Below are positions 40,370 through 48,629 of a stretch of DNA of 64,000 nucleotides, piece by piece. A model generated the notes under the pieces. The model had not been told where the DNA came from. It worked only from the letters and a program-made list of their open reading frames with translations, and searched no databases. Source of the stretch: Pseudomonas sp. URIL14HWK12:I12 (GTDB taxonomy: Bacteria > Pseudomonadota > Gammaproteobacteria > Pseudomonadales > Pseudomonadaceae). The stretch is from assembly GCF_003097135.1 (NCBI RefSeq), contig NZ_QEQL01000002.1, positions 434,001 through 498,000 on the forward strand. Direction: 5' to 3'. The number at the start of each line of letters is the position of its first letter. Positions within the stretch are counted from its first letter, which is position 1. Both the position numbers and the translations under genes were made by a program.

Positions 40370-42127
40370 ATGGTCGCTGTCAGTACGCTGCTAGCGGAGT
40401 CACCTCGCCTGGGGCATGAGGCTCCCTTCACCCACTTTCTCGACGTTTTACGCCACCGTGCCACCCGCGCGCCCGAGCGCCTGGCGCTGACTTTCGGTAA
40501 TGGCGTGGACGCGCCCGCGAGCTACACCTACGCACAACTCGACCAGGCTGCCCAGGCCTTCGGCGCACGCTTGCAGGCACTCGGCGCTGCGGGCGAGCGC
40601 GTGGTGATCCTGTTGCAGCCCAGCGCCGAGTATGTGCTGGCGCTGCTGGGTTGCTGGTATGCCGGTGCTACTGCCGTGCCGGTGTTTTCTCCCAAGTTCA
40701 ACGCCTCCTACGAGCGCGTACGGTTGGTCGTCGAGGATGCTCATGCCTCGGTACTGATCAGTACCCGCGCGGTGGTGCAAGCCCTGGATGCAGGGCAGTG
40801 GTCGGCTCTGGCCGAAGGGGCGCTGCGTACCTTGGCAGTGGACGACGCGCCGGTGCAGCCCGTCGAGGCTTGGCAGGTGCCCACCATTGATGCGGGCAGC
40901 CTGGCGGTGTTGCAGTACACCTCCGGCTCCACCGGCGCACCAAAAGGTGTGCGCCTGCTGCACCGGCACTTGCTGGCGAACTCGGCGATGATCCAGCAGG
41001 CCATGGCCAGCAGTACGAACGATGTCGGCGTCGTCTGGCTGCCTCCGTATCACGACATGGGGCTAATCGGTGGGCTGCTGCAGCCGTTGTATGTAGGCTA
41101 CCCCGTGCACCTGATGGCACCCGCGACCTTCCTGCAACGCCCACTGCGCTGGCTGGAGGCGATCAGCCGGCTGGGCGGTACTGTCAGCGCTGCACCGAAT
41201 TTCGCCTATGAGCTGTGTGCGCGCCGCTTGAAGCCGGAGCAGGTCGCGAGCCTGGACCTGAGCCGGTGGCGCCTTGCGGCCAACGGCGCTGAGCCGATTC
41301 GCCAAAGCACCTTGGAGCTGTTCAGCCAGGTATTCTCGCCCGCCGGTTTCGACGCGCGGGCCTTCGCGCCGTGCTATGGCATGGCTGAAACCACTTTGCT
41401 GGTGGCTGCCAGCGCACCCGATGCTGCGCCTGTGACGCTGCGTGCCGACCGCCAGGCGCTGCTCGGCGGCACGGTCCGGCCCGCCGCCTGCGATGACGCC
41501 GTGGTTTTGGTGAGCAGTGGCACGCCTGCGGCCGGGGCACGGGTGCTGATCGTCGACCCGCAGCGCCTGGATGCGCTGCCTGCCGGGCAAGTGGGGGAAG
41601 TCTGGGTCGCCGGCCCAATGGTCGCCGATGGTTACTGGAACAACACCCAGGCTACCCAAACCACGTTCCACGCCACCCTCGAAGGTGGCGAGCACCTCTG
41701 GTTGCGCACCGGTGACCTGGGCGCGCTCGTTGAGGGCCAACTGTACGTTACCGGCCGCCTCAAAGACGTGATCATCATCCATGGCCACAACCATTACCCG
41801 ACCGACCTGGAAGACACCGTTGGCAAGCTCGATCCTGCGATCCGGGCGCAGGGGGTGGCTGCCTATGCCCGCGAGCTGGGGGGGGAAGAGGCGCTGGGGC
41901 TGGTAGTGGAGGTTGAGCGCAGCGCCAGCGAAGCCGAGTTGGCGGCGCTGCGTGTGCGAATCATTGAAGCCGTGTCCCAGGTGCACCAGTTGCGCGTTGG
42001 CGAGCTGTTGCTGGTAGCGCCCAACAGCCTGCCGCGCACCTCCAGCGGCAAGTTGCAGCGAGCGCGCACACGCCAGGCCGTGGAGCAAGGCGTGCTGCAG
42101 GCATTGGTCGGGAGGGTGCAACCATGA
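40370..42127 (+). CDS. Fatty acyl-AMP ligase (FAAL)
   Basis: A 585-residue member of the ANL adenylating family. P-loop YTSGSTGAPKGV, YGMAETTLLVA, RTGDLG and the C-terminal catalytic Lys in RTSSGKLQR are all present. GRLKDVIIIHGHNHYPTDLE is the segment characteristic of fatty acyl-AMP ligases, which hand acyl groups to an acyl carrier protein and not to CoA. GGAG at 40358 supports the start. It is the first gene of a tightly overlapping operon (ATGA overlap with the next gene). The inferred role is loading a fatty acid onto the stand-alone ACP. Chain length is not readable. Confidence 0.93.
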   Translation: MVAVSTLLAESPRLGHEAPFTHFLDVLRHRATRAPERLALTFGNGVDAPASYTYAQLDQAAQAFGARLQALGAAGERVVILLQPSAEYVLALLGCWYAGATAVPVFSPKFNASYERVRLVVEDAHASVLISTRAVVQALDAGQWSALAEGALRTLAVDDAPVQPVEAWQVPTIDAGSLAVLQYTSGSTGAPKGVRLLHRHLLANSAMIQQAMASSTNDVGVVWLPPYHDMGLIGGLLQPLYVGYPVHLMAPATFLQRPLRWLEAISRLGGTVSAAPNFAYELCARRLKPEQVASLDLSRWRLAANGAEPIRQSTLELFSQVFSPAGFDARAFAPCYGMAETTLLVAASAPDAAPVTLRADRQALLGGTVRPAACDDAVVLVSSGTPAAGARVLIVDPQRLDALPAGQVGEVWVAGPMVADGYWNNTQATQTTFHATLEGGEHLWLRTGDLGALVEGQLYVTGRLKDVIIIHGHNHYPTDLEDTVGKLDPAIRAQGVAAYARELGGEEALGLVVEVERSASEAELAALRVRIIEAVSQVHQLRVGELLLVAPNSLPRTSSGKLQRARTRQAVEQGVLQALVGRVQP

Positions 42128-43923
42128 TCCCGGCCCAATACCTTGGCGCGTTGTCGTTGGAGCAACGGCTGGGCGACCCGTGGCTGGAGAGCAACCTGCT
42201 GTCCTGGCCCAGCGCGCTGGCACTCGACGAACAGGATGCCTTCCCCGAAGCTGCAGTCACCGGCCTCAACGCCCTGGGCCTTCCTCAGGCCTATGTGCCC
42301 CATGGGCTGGGCGGGCAGTTTCGCAGCAGTGAAGCTTTCGTAGCGCTGGGCCGCACCCTGGCCAGGCGCAACATGTCGGTGGCGGTGGCCTACAGCACCA
42401 TGCTCTGGAGTACCTTGGGTTGGCTGGGCGGTACCGATCAGCAGCGCCGGGCCATCGCCCGCTGGATGATGGACAATGCTAGTTTCCCTTGCCTTGCCTA
42501 TTCCGAGGCCGACCATGGCGCCGACCTGGTGTCCAATCGCCTGACTGCTACCCTCAACGAGGACGGCAGCTACACGCTCAATGGGGAAAAATGGCCGATC
42601 AACCGGGCAATTCGCTCGGGCTTCCTGGTGCTGCTGGCGCGCACCAGCGAAGGCAACCATATGCGTAACCATTCCCTGTTCATCATTTCCAAGGACCAGC
42701 TCAACAGCCAGCGCTACTACTACCTGCCACGGGTGAAGACCCATGGCCTGAAGGGTTGCGATATCAGCGGCATCGGCTTTCGCGGCTGCACCATCCCCTC
42801 CAACTGCCTGATCGGCCAGCCCGGCCATGGCCTTGAGCTGGCGCTCAAGGGCTTTCAAGTCACGCGTACCTTCTGCGCAGCGCTGTCATTGGGGGTGGGC
42901 GATACCGCGCTGCGCATCGCCAGTGACTATGCCGCGCGCCGAGTGCTCTACGGCAAGCCCATCGACCAGTTGCCGCACAACCGTGATGTGCTCGCCAACG
43001 CCTACCTGTCGCAACTGGCAGCCGAGTGCGTGACCATCGTCGCCGCCCGCGGCCTGCACGTGTGCCCGCAGTTGTACGCGGCGTGGTCGTCGGTCACCAA
43101 GGTGCAGGTGTGCCGGCTGGTCGACCACGCCTGCACTGAGCTGTCCCATGTGCTAGGGGCGCGGTTCTACATGCGCGACCAGCAAAACGTCGGCATTTTC
43201 CAGAAGTTCTACCGAGACGGCGCGATCGTCTCGATTTTCGACGGCAGTACCCACGTGTGCCTGGACAGCCTGACCACACTGCTTGACACCCTGGTACGCG
43301 ACACCGCCCAGCCCGAGGCTAGCCAGTGCCTGCACGCGCTGTTCGACCTCGAGGCACCGCTGGCCGACATCGACTACAGCCAGCTGACGCTGTTCTCCCG
43401 CCACGGCGACCCCCTCATAGGGCAATTACCGCACTTGCTGGGCAAGGTACAGGCGCTGGAGGAGAGCGATCACCTGCCCGCCGCCACCTTGGCCGAGCTG
43501 CGTCACCTATGCCAGGCCTTTGTCGAGCAGGCCCAGGCGCTGGCCGAGCAGATCCGCCAGACCCCTCGCCAGGCCGGCCAGCAGGAAGCGCGTCGCATCG
43601 GCTATGCGCAGCGCTATTGCGCGGTGTTCGGCGTGGCGGCCTGCCTGGGCGTGTGGCTCTACAACCGCAACCGCTTCGGCCCCTTTTTTGCCAGCGGCCA
43701 ATGGCTGCTCGGCCTGCTGGAGCGTGGGCTGGCCGCCGACTTTGGCCACGGCGTGCTCGCTCCCGAACGTGTCGATGCGCTACTGGCTCAACTGGCTCAC
43801 CAACGCAGTGCCAACCACATGCTGTCGATTTTCACCTGGCCGCTGGCAAGCGCTGGCTCAGCCGAACAACTGTTCCCCTCGATCATTAAGGAAGATGCCT
43901 GCGATGAACTCAATCTGTCGTGA
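42124..43923 (+). CDS. Acyl-CoA dehydrogenase-like flavoprotein with C-terminal extension
   Basis: A 599-residue protein whose first 390 residues are an acyl-CoA dehydrogenase fold: AYSEADHGADL (FAD/substrate region), LNGEKWPINRA, the helical C-terminal domain with RVLYGKPIDQLPHNR and the terminal catalytic segment. The catalytic base position, usually Glu in a YEGT-type motif, reads IFDGSTHV with Asp373. About 200 extra residues follow, helical and Gln/Leu-rich. In this operon the likely role is alpha,beta-dehydrogenation of the acyl group on the ACP, by analogy with dehydrogenases in lipopeptide pathways. It overlaps the FAAL by four bases and the ACP by twenty. Confidence 0.9.
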   Translation: MIPAQYLGALSLEQRLGDPWLESNLLSWPSALALDEQDAFPEAAVTGLNALGLPQAYVPHGLGGQFRSSEAFVALGRTLARRNMSVAVAYSTMLWSTLGWLGGTDQQRRAIARWMMDNASFPCLAYSEADHGADLVSNRLTATLNEDGSYTLNGEKWPINRAIRSGFLVLLARTSEGNHMRNHSLFIISKDQLNSQRYYYLPRVKTHGLKGCDISGIGFRGCTIPSNCLIGQPGHGLELALKGFQVTRTFCAALSLGVGDTALRIASDYAARRVLYGKPIDQLPHNRDVLANAYLSQLAAECVTIVAARGLHVCPQLYAAWSSVTKVQVCRLVDHACTELSHVLGARFYMRDQQNVGIFQKFYRDGAIVSIFDGSTHVCLDSLTTLLDTLVRDTAQPEASQCLHALFDLEAPLADIDYSQLTLFSRHGDPLIGQLPHLLGKVQALEESDHLPAATLAELRHLCQAFVEQAQALAEQIRQTPRQAGQQEARRIGYAQRYCAVFGVAACLGVWLYNRNRFGPFFASGQWLLGLLERGLAADFGHGVLAPERVDALLAQLAHQRSANHMLSIFTWPLASAGSAEQLFPSIIKEDACDELNLS

Positions 43924-44206
43924 CACCGCTTACTGGCGTACGCGCCTGAGCAGCCTGCTGGAGCAGGAGCTGCGCATGGAGCCGGGCACTCTGGCGTGCG
44001 AGCGTAACCTGTCCGAATACGGGTTGGACTCAATCGTGGCGCTAACCCTGGTGGGCGACCTGGAAGACGAACTGGGCATGACGCTGGAGCCCACCTTGGT
44101 GTGGGATTACCCTTCGGTCGATGCCCTGGCAGCCTACCTTAGCTGCCTGGCCGAGCCGGCGCAGCCCTCGATAGCACTGGCGGCCGACGCACCGGGGCTG
44201 GCATGA
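43904..44206 (+). CDS. Stand-alone acyl carrier protein
   Basis: A 100-residue carrier protein. The phosphopantetheine-attachment motif is YGLDSIVAL (Ser after GLD), followed by LVGDLEDELGMTLEPTLVWDYPSVDALAAYL, the usual helix II/III pattern of PKS/NRPS-type ACPs. The ATG at 43904 is preferred with GGAAG upstream; an in-frame ATG at 43895 is nearly as likely. It overlaps the preceding dehydrogenase gene and the following NRPS gene (ATGA). It is the expected partner of the FAAL, and a phosphopantetheinyl transferase from elsewhere must activate it. Confidence 0.93.
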   Translation: MNSICRDTAYWRTRLSSLLEQELRMEPGTLACERNLSEYGLDSIVALTLVGDLEDELGMTLEPTLVWDYPSVDALAAYLSCLAEPAQPSIALAADAPGLA

Positions 44207-47200
44207 CCGGCGCCGCCATCGCCGATCTGGCGACCGCCTGGCCGTTGGCCGCCGATCAGCAGGGCTTGTGGTACGTCCAGCAGGTGGACCCCGGCTGTGG
44301 CGCCTTCAACCTGTTGTTCAGCTGCCAAGTGCGCCGGGTTGCAGCGCAGTGGCCGGCGTTACCTGCGCTGCTCGACGGTTTGCAGCATGACTTTGCGCTG
44401 TTGCGCAGCGCCTTCGTCGCAGGCCCGGGCGGAGTAGAGCAACAGGTATTCGAACAGATGCAGCCTGAGGTGCGCATGGCTGACTGCACGGGCCTGAGCG
44501 ATGCGGCGCTGGCCGAGCTCGCCCGCGCCGATGCCCGCCAACCGTTCGACCTGGCGCGTCCCCCGTTATGGCGCGTGCAGCTCTACCGCCGAGGCGAAGG
44601 CCAGTACCTTTTCGTCTTCGTGGTACACCACATTCTGCTGGATTTCTGGTCGCTGGGGCTGTTGCTGCAAGAGGCGGCAAGCCGCCTGGCCGGTGCTGGG
44701 GGCGTGCTTCTGGCCGCCGAGGCTCAGCCCTATGCCGAGCATGCCGGCACGCACCTGGCCCCCGGGCTGCGCGCAGAGTTGGCTCAGTACTGGCGCACGC
44801 AGCTGGCCGATGCACCTGCACTGCACAGCCTGCCGCTGGACCACCCGCGCCCGGCAACCCAATGGCATGCCGGCGCTTCGGTGCCAGTCAACCTGGGGCG
44901 GGCCACGACCGAACAGGTTCAGGCCGTCGCCCGTGCGCATCAGGCCACGCCTTTTCTGGTCATGCTGTCGGCATATGCCGCCTTCATCGGCCATTTTGGC
45001 GGCGAGCCCGATGTCGTGCTGAGCACACCCTTCGCCAACCGCATCAAGCGCAGCTCGCGCCAGGCCCTGGGGCAATTCGTCAACACCTTGTGCCTGCGCT
45101 TGCGCGCGCAACCTGACATGACCTTCCTGGCGTTGCTGGCCCAGGCGCGCGAAGTGTTCGCCGGAGCCCTCAAGCACCAAGCGCTGCCGTTTCACGAGGT
45201 GGTCGAGGCTGTAGCACCGCGCCGCGACCCTGGCTACCCGGCGCTGTCGCAACTGGGCTTTGCCTGGGAGCGGCTACCGGTGGTGGAGGCGTTCGCCGAG
45301 TTCTTCAGCCAGGCGCCGGGTGAGCAGGCGCAGGTGCTGGCAGGCATGGCAGTGAGCAGCTTCTATGTGCCGCAACAAGAAGGGCAACTGGACCTGACGC
45401 TGGAAATGGGCGGCGAGCATGAGGGCGCGTTCACCGGCCTGCTCAAGTACAACGACCGGCTGTTCAGCGCAGGCAGTGTGCAGGTCATGGCCGACGCCTT
45501 CGTTGCCTTGGCCGGGCGCCTGGTCAGTGAGCCTGAGCGGCCGCTGGCCCAACTCTGCGCGCCGGATGCCCGCCAGCGCGTGCAGTGGGCAGCGCTGGGT
45601 ACCGGGCCTGCTCGACACTGGCGCCAAGGGTCTGTTCTCGAGCTGATCCAAGCCCAGGCCCAGGCTCAGCCCGACGCGCTGGCGCTGGGTGATGAAAGTC
45701 TCTCCATGACCTACGCCGGCTTGTGGCAGCGCAGTGGCCAACTCGCTGCAGCCCTTGCGGCCAGAGGTGTAGCGGCCGGCAGCCGGGTAGGGTTCAAGCT
45801 CGAGCGCAGCGCGCAACTGGTGCCGTTGATTCTCGGCATCTGGCGCCTTGGCGCTTGCTACGTGCCGCTGGACCCGCATTTCCCAACCGACCGGCTAGCC
45901 TACATCGCAGCCGACGCCATGCTGGGTTTGGTGGTCACCGAGCATGAACTCGATGATTTCCCAGCCGAAGTGCCCCGTCTGTACCTGGCTGGCATCGAAG
46001 GTGACCTGCCAGTGCCCAACCTTGAGCTGAACCCGCAGGGCCCTGCCTACATCCTCTATACCTCCGGCTCTACCGGCCTGCCAAAAGGTGTGGAGGTTGG
46101 CCACGGCGCGCTGCTCAACTTCATGGCGAGCCTGGGAGAAATCCTCGACTTGACGCAGGATACCCGGCTGCTGGCAGTCACCACCCCGTCGTTCGATATC
46201 TCCCTGCTCGAGCTGTTCCTGCCTCTGTGCGTGGGTGGCCAGGTGTGGGTCGCCGACCACCCCAGTACCCGTGACGGCCAGCGCTTGCTGCATTGGGTCG
46301 CCAGCCGGCACATCACGGCCTTGCAAGCGACCCCGGCCACCTGGCAGATGCTGGTCGACAGCGATGAAAGCGGGCAACTGGCCGGGCTTGCAGCGTTCTG
46401 TGGCGGCGATGCCCTGCCGGCCGGCCTGGCGCAGCGCCTGCTGGGCTGCTGCGCGCAGGTGTGGAACCTCTACGGCCCTACCGAAACCACCATCTGGTCA
46501 AGCGCGGCAAAGCTGGAAGCAGGGGAGCCGGTAACCCTTGGCCGGCCCATCGCCAATACCCACCTGTGGGTACTCGACGAGCACTGCCAACCCGTCCCGC
46601 CGGGCCGGCTCGGCGAGTTATGGATCGGCGGCCAGGGCCTTGCCACCGGTTACTGGCAAAGACCTGAGTTGACGGCCGATCGCTTTCGCAGCGATCTGCC
46701 TGCGCTCGCCCCACGGCTGTACCGCACCGGCGACAAGGTGCGCTGGAACGCCCAGGGCCTGCTGGAACATCACGGCCGTCTGGATTTCCAGGTCAAACTG
46801 CGCGGTTACCGGATCGAGCTGGGCGAAATCGAAGCGGTGCTAGGGGCCTGCGAAGGTGTTGCGCAGGCGGTTGTCAGCCGCTGGGTGGATGAGCGCGGCG
46901 AGGCCTTGGTGGGTTACTGGGCCAGCCGCCCGGGCGCGCAGGTCAGCGCAGCGTCTTTGCAAAACGCATTGCGCGCGCAACTGCCCGCCTACATGGTGCC
47001 TACGCTCTGGGTGGAGCTGGAGCGGTTCGCCCTGACGCCCAACAACAAGGTCGATCGGCGCCGCTTGCCTGCGCCGCAAGCTCCGCTCAACCACGCCGCC
47101 CCGGTGGCGCCGCGCACGCCACTGGAGGCGCAACTGCTGGCGCAGTTCGAAACGGTGCTCAAACGCGAAGGCCTGGGTGTGCACGATGACTTCTTCGATC

Positions 47201-48168
47201 ACGGCGGCCATTCGCTGCTGGCGGTCGAGTTGGTCAACCGTGTGGCCCGCGAACAGGGTTGCACCCTGGAGGTGGCGGATTTGCTCGCCGCCCCCACCGC
47301 CGCAAGCCTCGCCGCCCGTGTGCACCGAGGGGGCGGCGCTGGCTCACTGCGCGTCACCCTGCGCAAGGGCAAAGGCCGACCGCTGTGGCTGTTCCACCCG
47401 ATCGGCGGCAACGTGGTCAGCTACCGCGTGCTTGCCCGCCTGCTCGATACGCCACGCCCGGTGATCGCTATCCAATCGCCTGGGCTACGCGAGGCCGGCC
47501 AGGCGGAGGTTACCGTGGAGGCGATGGCCAGCCTGTACCTGGCGCAGATACGCGAGGTTCAACCGCAAGGGCCTTACCTGCTCGGCGGTTGGTGCTTCGG
47601 CGGTGCCATCGCGTATGAGGTGACCCGCCAGTTGCTCGACGCAGGCGAAGCGGTGGAGGGCACCTTCCTGCTCGACACCCGCGCCCCGGTAGCAGCCAAC
47701 GTACCGGCCGAGGCCGACGATGCCACCCTGCTAGCCTGGTTCGCCCGGGACCTTGCCACGCCCCACGGCATCCGGTTGCAACTGGACGCCGCCGAGCTGC
47801 GAGGCATGGACAGCGATGCGGCGTTCACCTTCGTGCTCGAACAGGCCAAAGCTGCAGGTGCGTTGGAGCCAGACGCCGACGCCGGGCAGCTGGCGCGGCT
47901 GTTCGAAACCTATCTGGCCAATGGCATAGCACTGCAGCTGTATTTCCCGCCTGGAATCGACGCGCCGCTGCATCTGCTGCTGGCCGCCGACGAGCCAGAA
48001 GACTTCGGCCCGTTGCTGGGTTGGGAGCACCTGTGCCCGCAGCGCCTTCAGGTGGGCCGCGTGGCAGGCGATCACAACACCATCCTTTACCTTCCCTTCG
48101 TCGAAGCGGTGGCCAGCGAGCTGAACCAGCGCTTCTTCGCCCCCCTTGCCGTGGAGTTACAGCCATGA
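44203..48168 (+). CDS. Single-module nonribosomal peptide synthetase (C-A-T-TE)
   Basis: A 1321-residue one-module synthetase. The condensation domain (about 1-440) has catalytic His143 in VHHILLDFWSLG. The adenylation domain (about 470-960) has YTSGSTGLPKG, NLYGPTETT, YRTGDK, GRLDFQVKLRGYRIELGEIE and NNKVDRRRLP. The residues at the substrate-code positions read D665, I666, L669, A709, F732, G734, L756, I764, W765 plus Lys, close to codes reported for Gly, but the match is only my recollection. The carrier domain has Ser1004 (FDHGGHSLL). The thioesterase has GGWCFGGA with Cys1131, Asp1158 and His1291, so Cys replaces the usual Ser nucleophile. Its C-domain would accept the acyl group from the free-standing ACP. 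Confidence 0.95.
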   Translation: MTGAAIADLATAWPLAADQQGLWYVQQVDPGCGAFNLLFSCQVRRVAAQWPALPALLDGLQHDFALLRSAFVAGPGGVEQQVFEQMQPEVRMADCTGLSDAALAELARADARQPFDLARPPLWRVQLYRRGEGQYLFVFVVHHILLDFWSLGLLLQEAASRLAGAGGVLLAAEAQPYAEHAGTHLAPGLRAELAQYWRTQLADAPALHSLPLDHPRPATQWHAGASVPVNLGRATTEQVQAVARAHQATPFLVMLSAYAAFIGHFGGEPDVVLSTPFANRIKRSSRQALGQFVNTLCLRLRAQPDMTFLALLAQAREVFAGALKHQALPFHEVVEAVAPRRDPGYPALSQLGFAWERLPVVEAFAEFFSQAPGEQAQVLAGMAVSSFYVPQQEGQLDLTLEMGGEHEGAFTGLLKYNDRLFSAGSVQVMADAFVALAGRLVSEPERPLAQLCAPDARQRVQWAALGTGPARHWRQGSVLELIQAQAQAQPDALALGDESLSMTYAGLWQRSGQLAAALAARGVAAGSRVGFKLERSAQLVPLILGIWRLGACYVPLDPHFPTDRLAYIAADAMLGLVVTEHELDDFPAEVPRLYLAGIEGDLPVPNLELNPQGPAYILYTSGSTGLPKGVEVGHGALLNFMASLGEILDLTQDTRLLAVTTPSFDISLLELFLPLCVGGQVWVADHPSTRDGQRLLHWVASRHITALQATPATWQMLVDSDESGQLAGLAAFCGGDALPAGLAQRLLGCCAQVWNLYGPTETTIWSSAAKLEAGEPVTLGRPIANTHLWVLDEHCQPVPPGRLGELWIGGQGLATGYWQRPELTADRFRSDLPALAPRLYRTGDKVRWNAQGLLEHHGRLDFQVKLRGYRIELGEIEAVLGACEGVAQAVVSRWVDERGEALVGYWASRPGAQVSAASLQNALRAQLPAYMVPTLWVELERFALTPNNKVDRRRLPAPQAPLNHAAPVAPRTPLEAQLLAQFETVLKREGLGVHDDFFDHGGHSLLAVELVNRVAREQGCTLEVADLLAAPTAASLAARVHRGGGAGSLRVTLRKGKGRPLWLFHPIGGNVVSYRVLARLLDTPRPVIAIQSPGLREAGQAEVTVEAMASLYLAQIREVQPQGPYLLGGWCFGGAIAYEVTRQLLDAGEAVEGTFLLDTRAPVAANVPAEADDATLLAWFARDLATPHGIRLQLDAAELRGMDSDAAFTFVLEQAKAAGALEPDADAGQLARLFETYLANGIALQLYFPPGIDAPLHLLLAADEPEDFGPLLGWEHLCPQRLQVGRVAGDHNTILYLPFVEAVASELNQRFFAPLAVELQP

Positions 48169-48629
48169 TCCGGGCTGAGTACCAACGCACGCTGGCGCTG
48201 CCGCGTGCCAGCGTGTTTGCTTACCTGAGCGACCCTTCCAACGATCTGCTGTGGCAAGGCTCCTGCGTAGAGGCCAGCCTGCTAGACGGCAGCACCGCGC
48301 CAGGCGCGCGCTACCGCATCAAGTTCAGTTTCCTGGGCAAGAAGATGGACTTCGACTGCCGCATCCTGGCCAGCGAGCCTTGTCAGCACTACAGCTTCGA
48401 GGTGCTGGAAGGGCCGTTCAAATATGTGGGCCAGTACCGCTTTGCCGACACTGCCCAAGGCCATACCGACCTGCACTGGCAGTTCGATGTAGAACCGGGC
48501 CGCTTCTTCGGCATCCTGCCGGTGTCGTTGCTGCGAAAGGTGCTGATTTCGCAGGTCGAGAAGGACCTCGCCAACCTCGAAACCCTGCTCCTGCAGGCCA
48601 CCGCCCAGGAGGGCGTGCACCATGCGTAA
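48165..48629 (+). CDS. SRPBCC (START/Bet v 1-like) family protein
   Basis: A 154-residue protein with the fold pattern of polyketide cyclase/START-like proteins: an N-terminal strand (AEYQRTLALPRASVFAYLSDPSNDLLWQG), the central GKKMDFDCRILASEPCQHYSFEVLEGPFKYVGQYRF and a long C-terminal helix (RKVLISQVEKDLANLETLLLQ). Such proteins bind hydrophobic ligands in a large cavity. Here it could carry, protect or cyclise the acyl-amino product. It overlaps the NRPS by four bases and the exporter by eight, so it is clearly part of the operon. Confidence 0.88.
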   Translation: MIRAEYQRTLALPRASVFAYLSDPSNDLLWQGSCVEASLLDGSTAPGARYRIKFSFLGKKMDFDCRILASEPCQHYSFEVLEGPFKYVGQYRFADTAQGHTDLHWQFDVEPGRFFGILPVSLLRKVLISQVEKDLANLETLLLQATAQEGVHHA

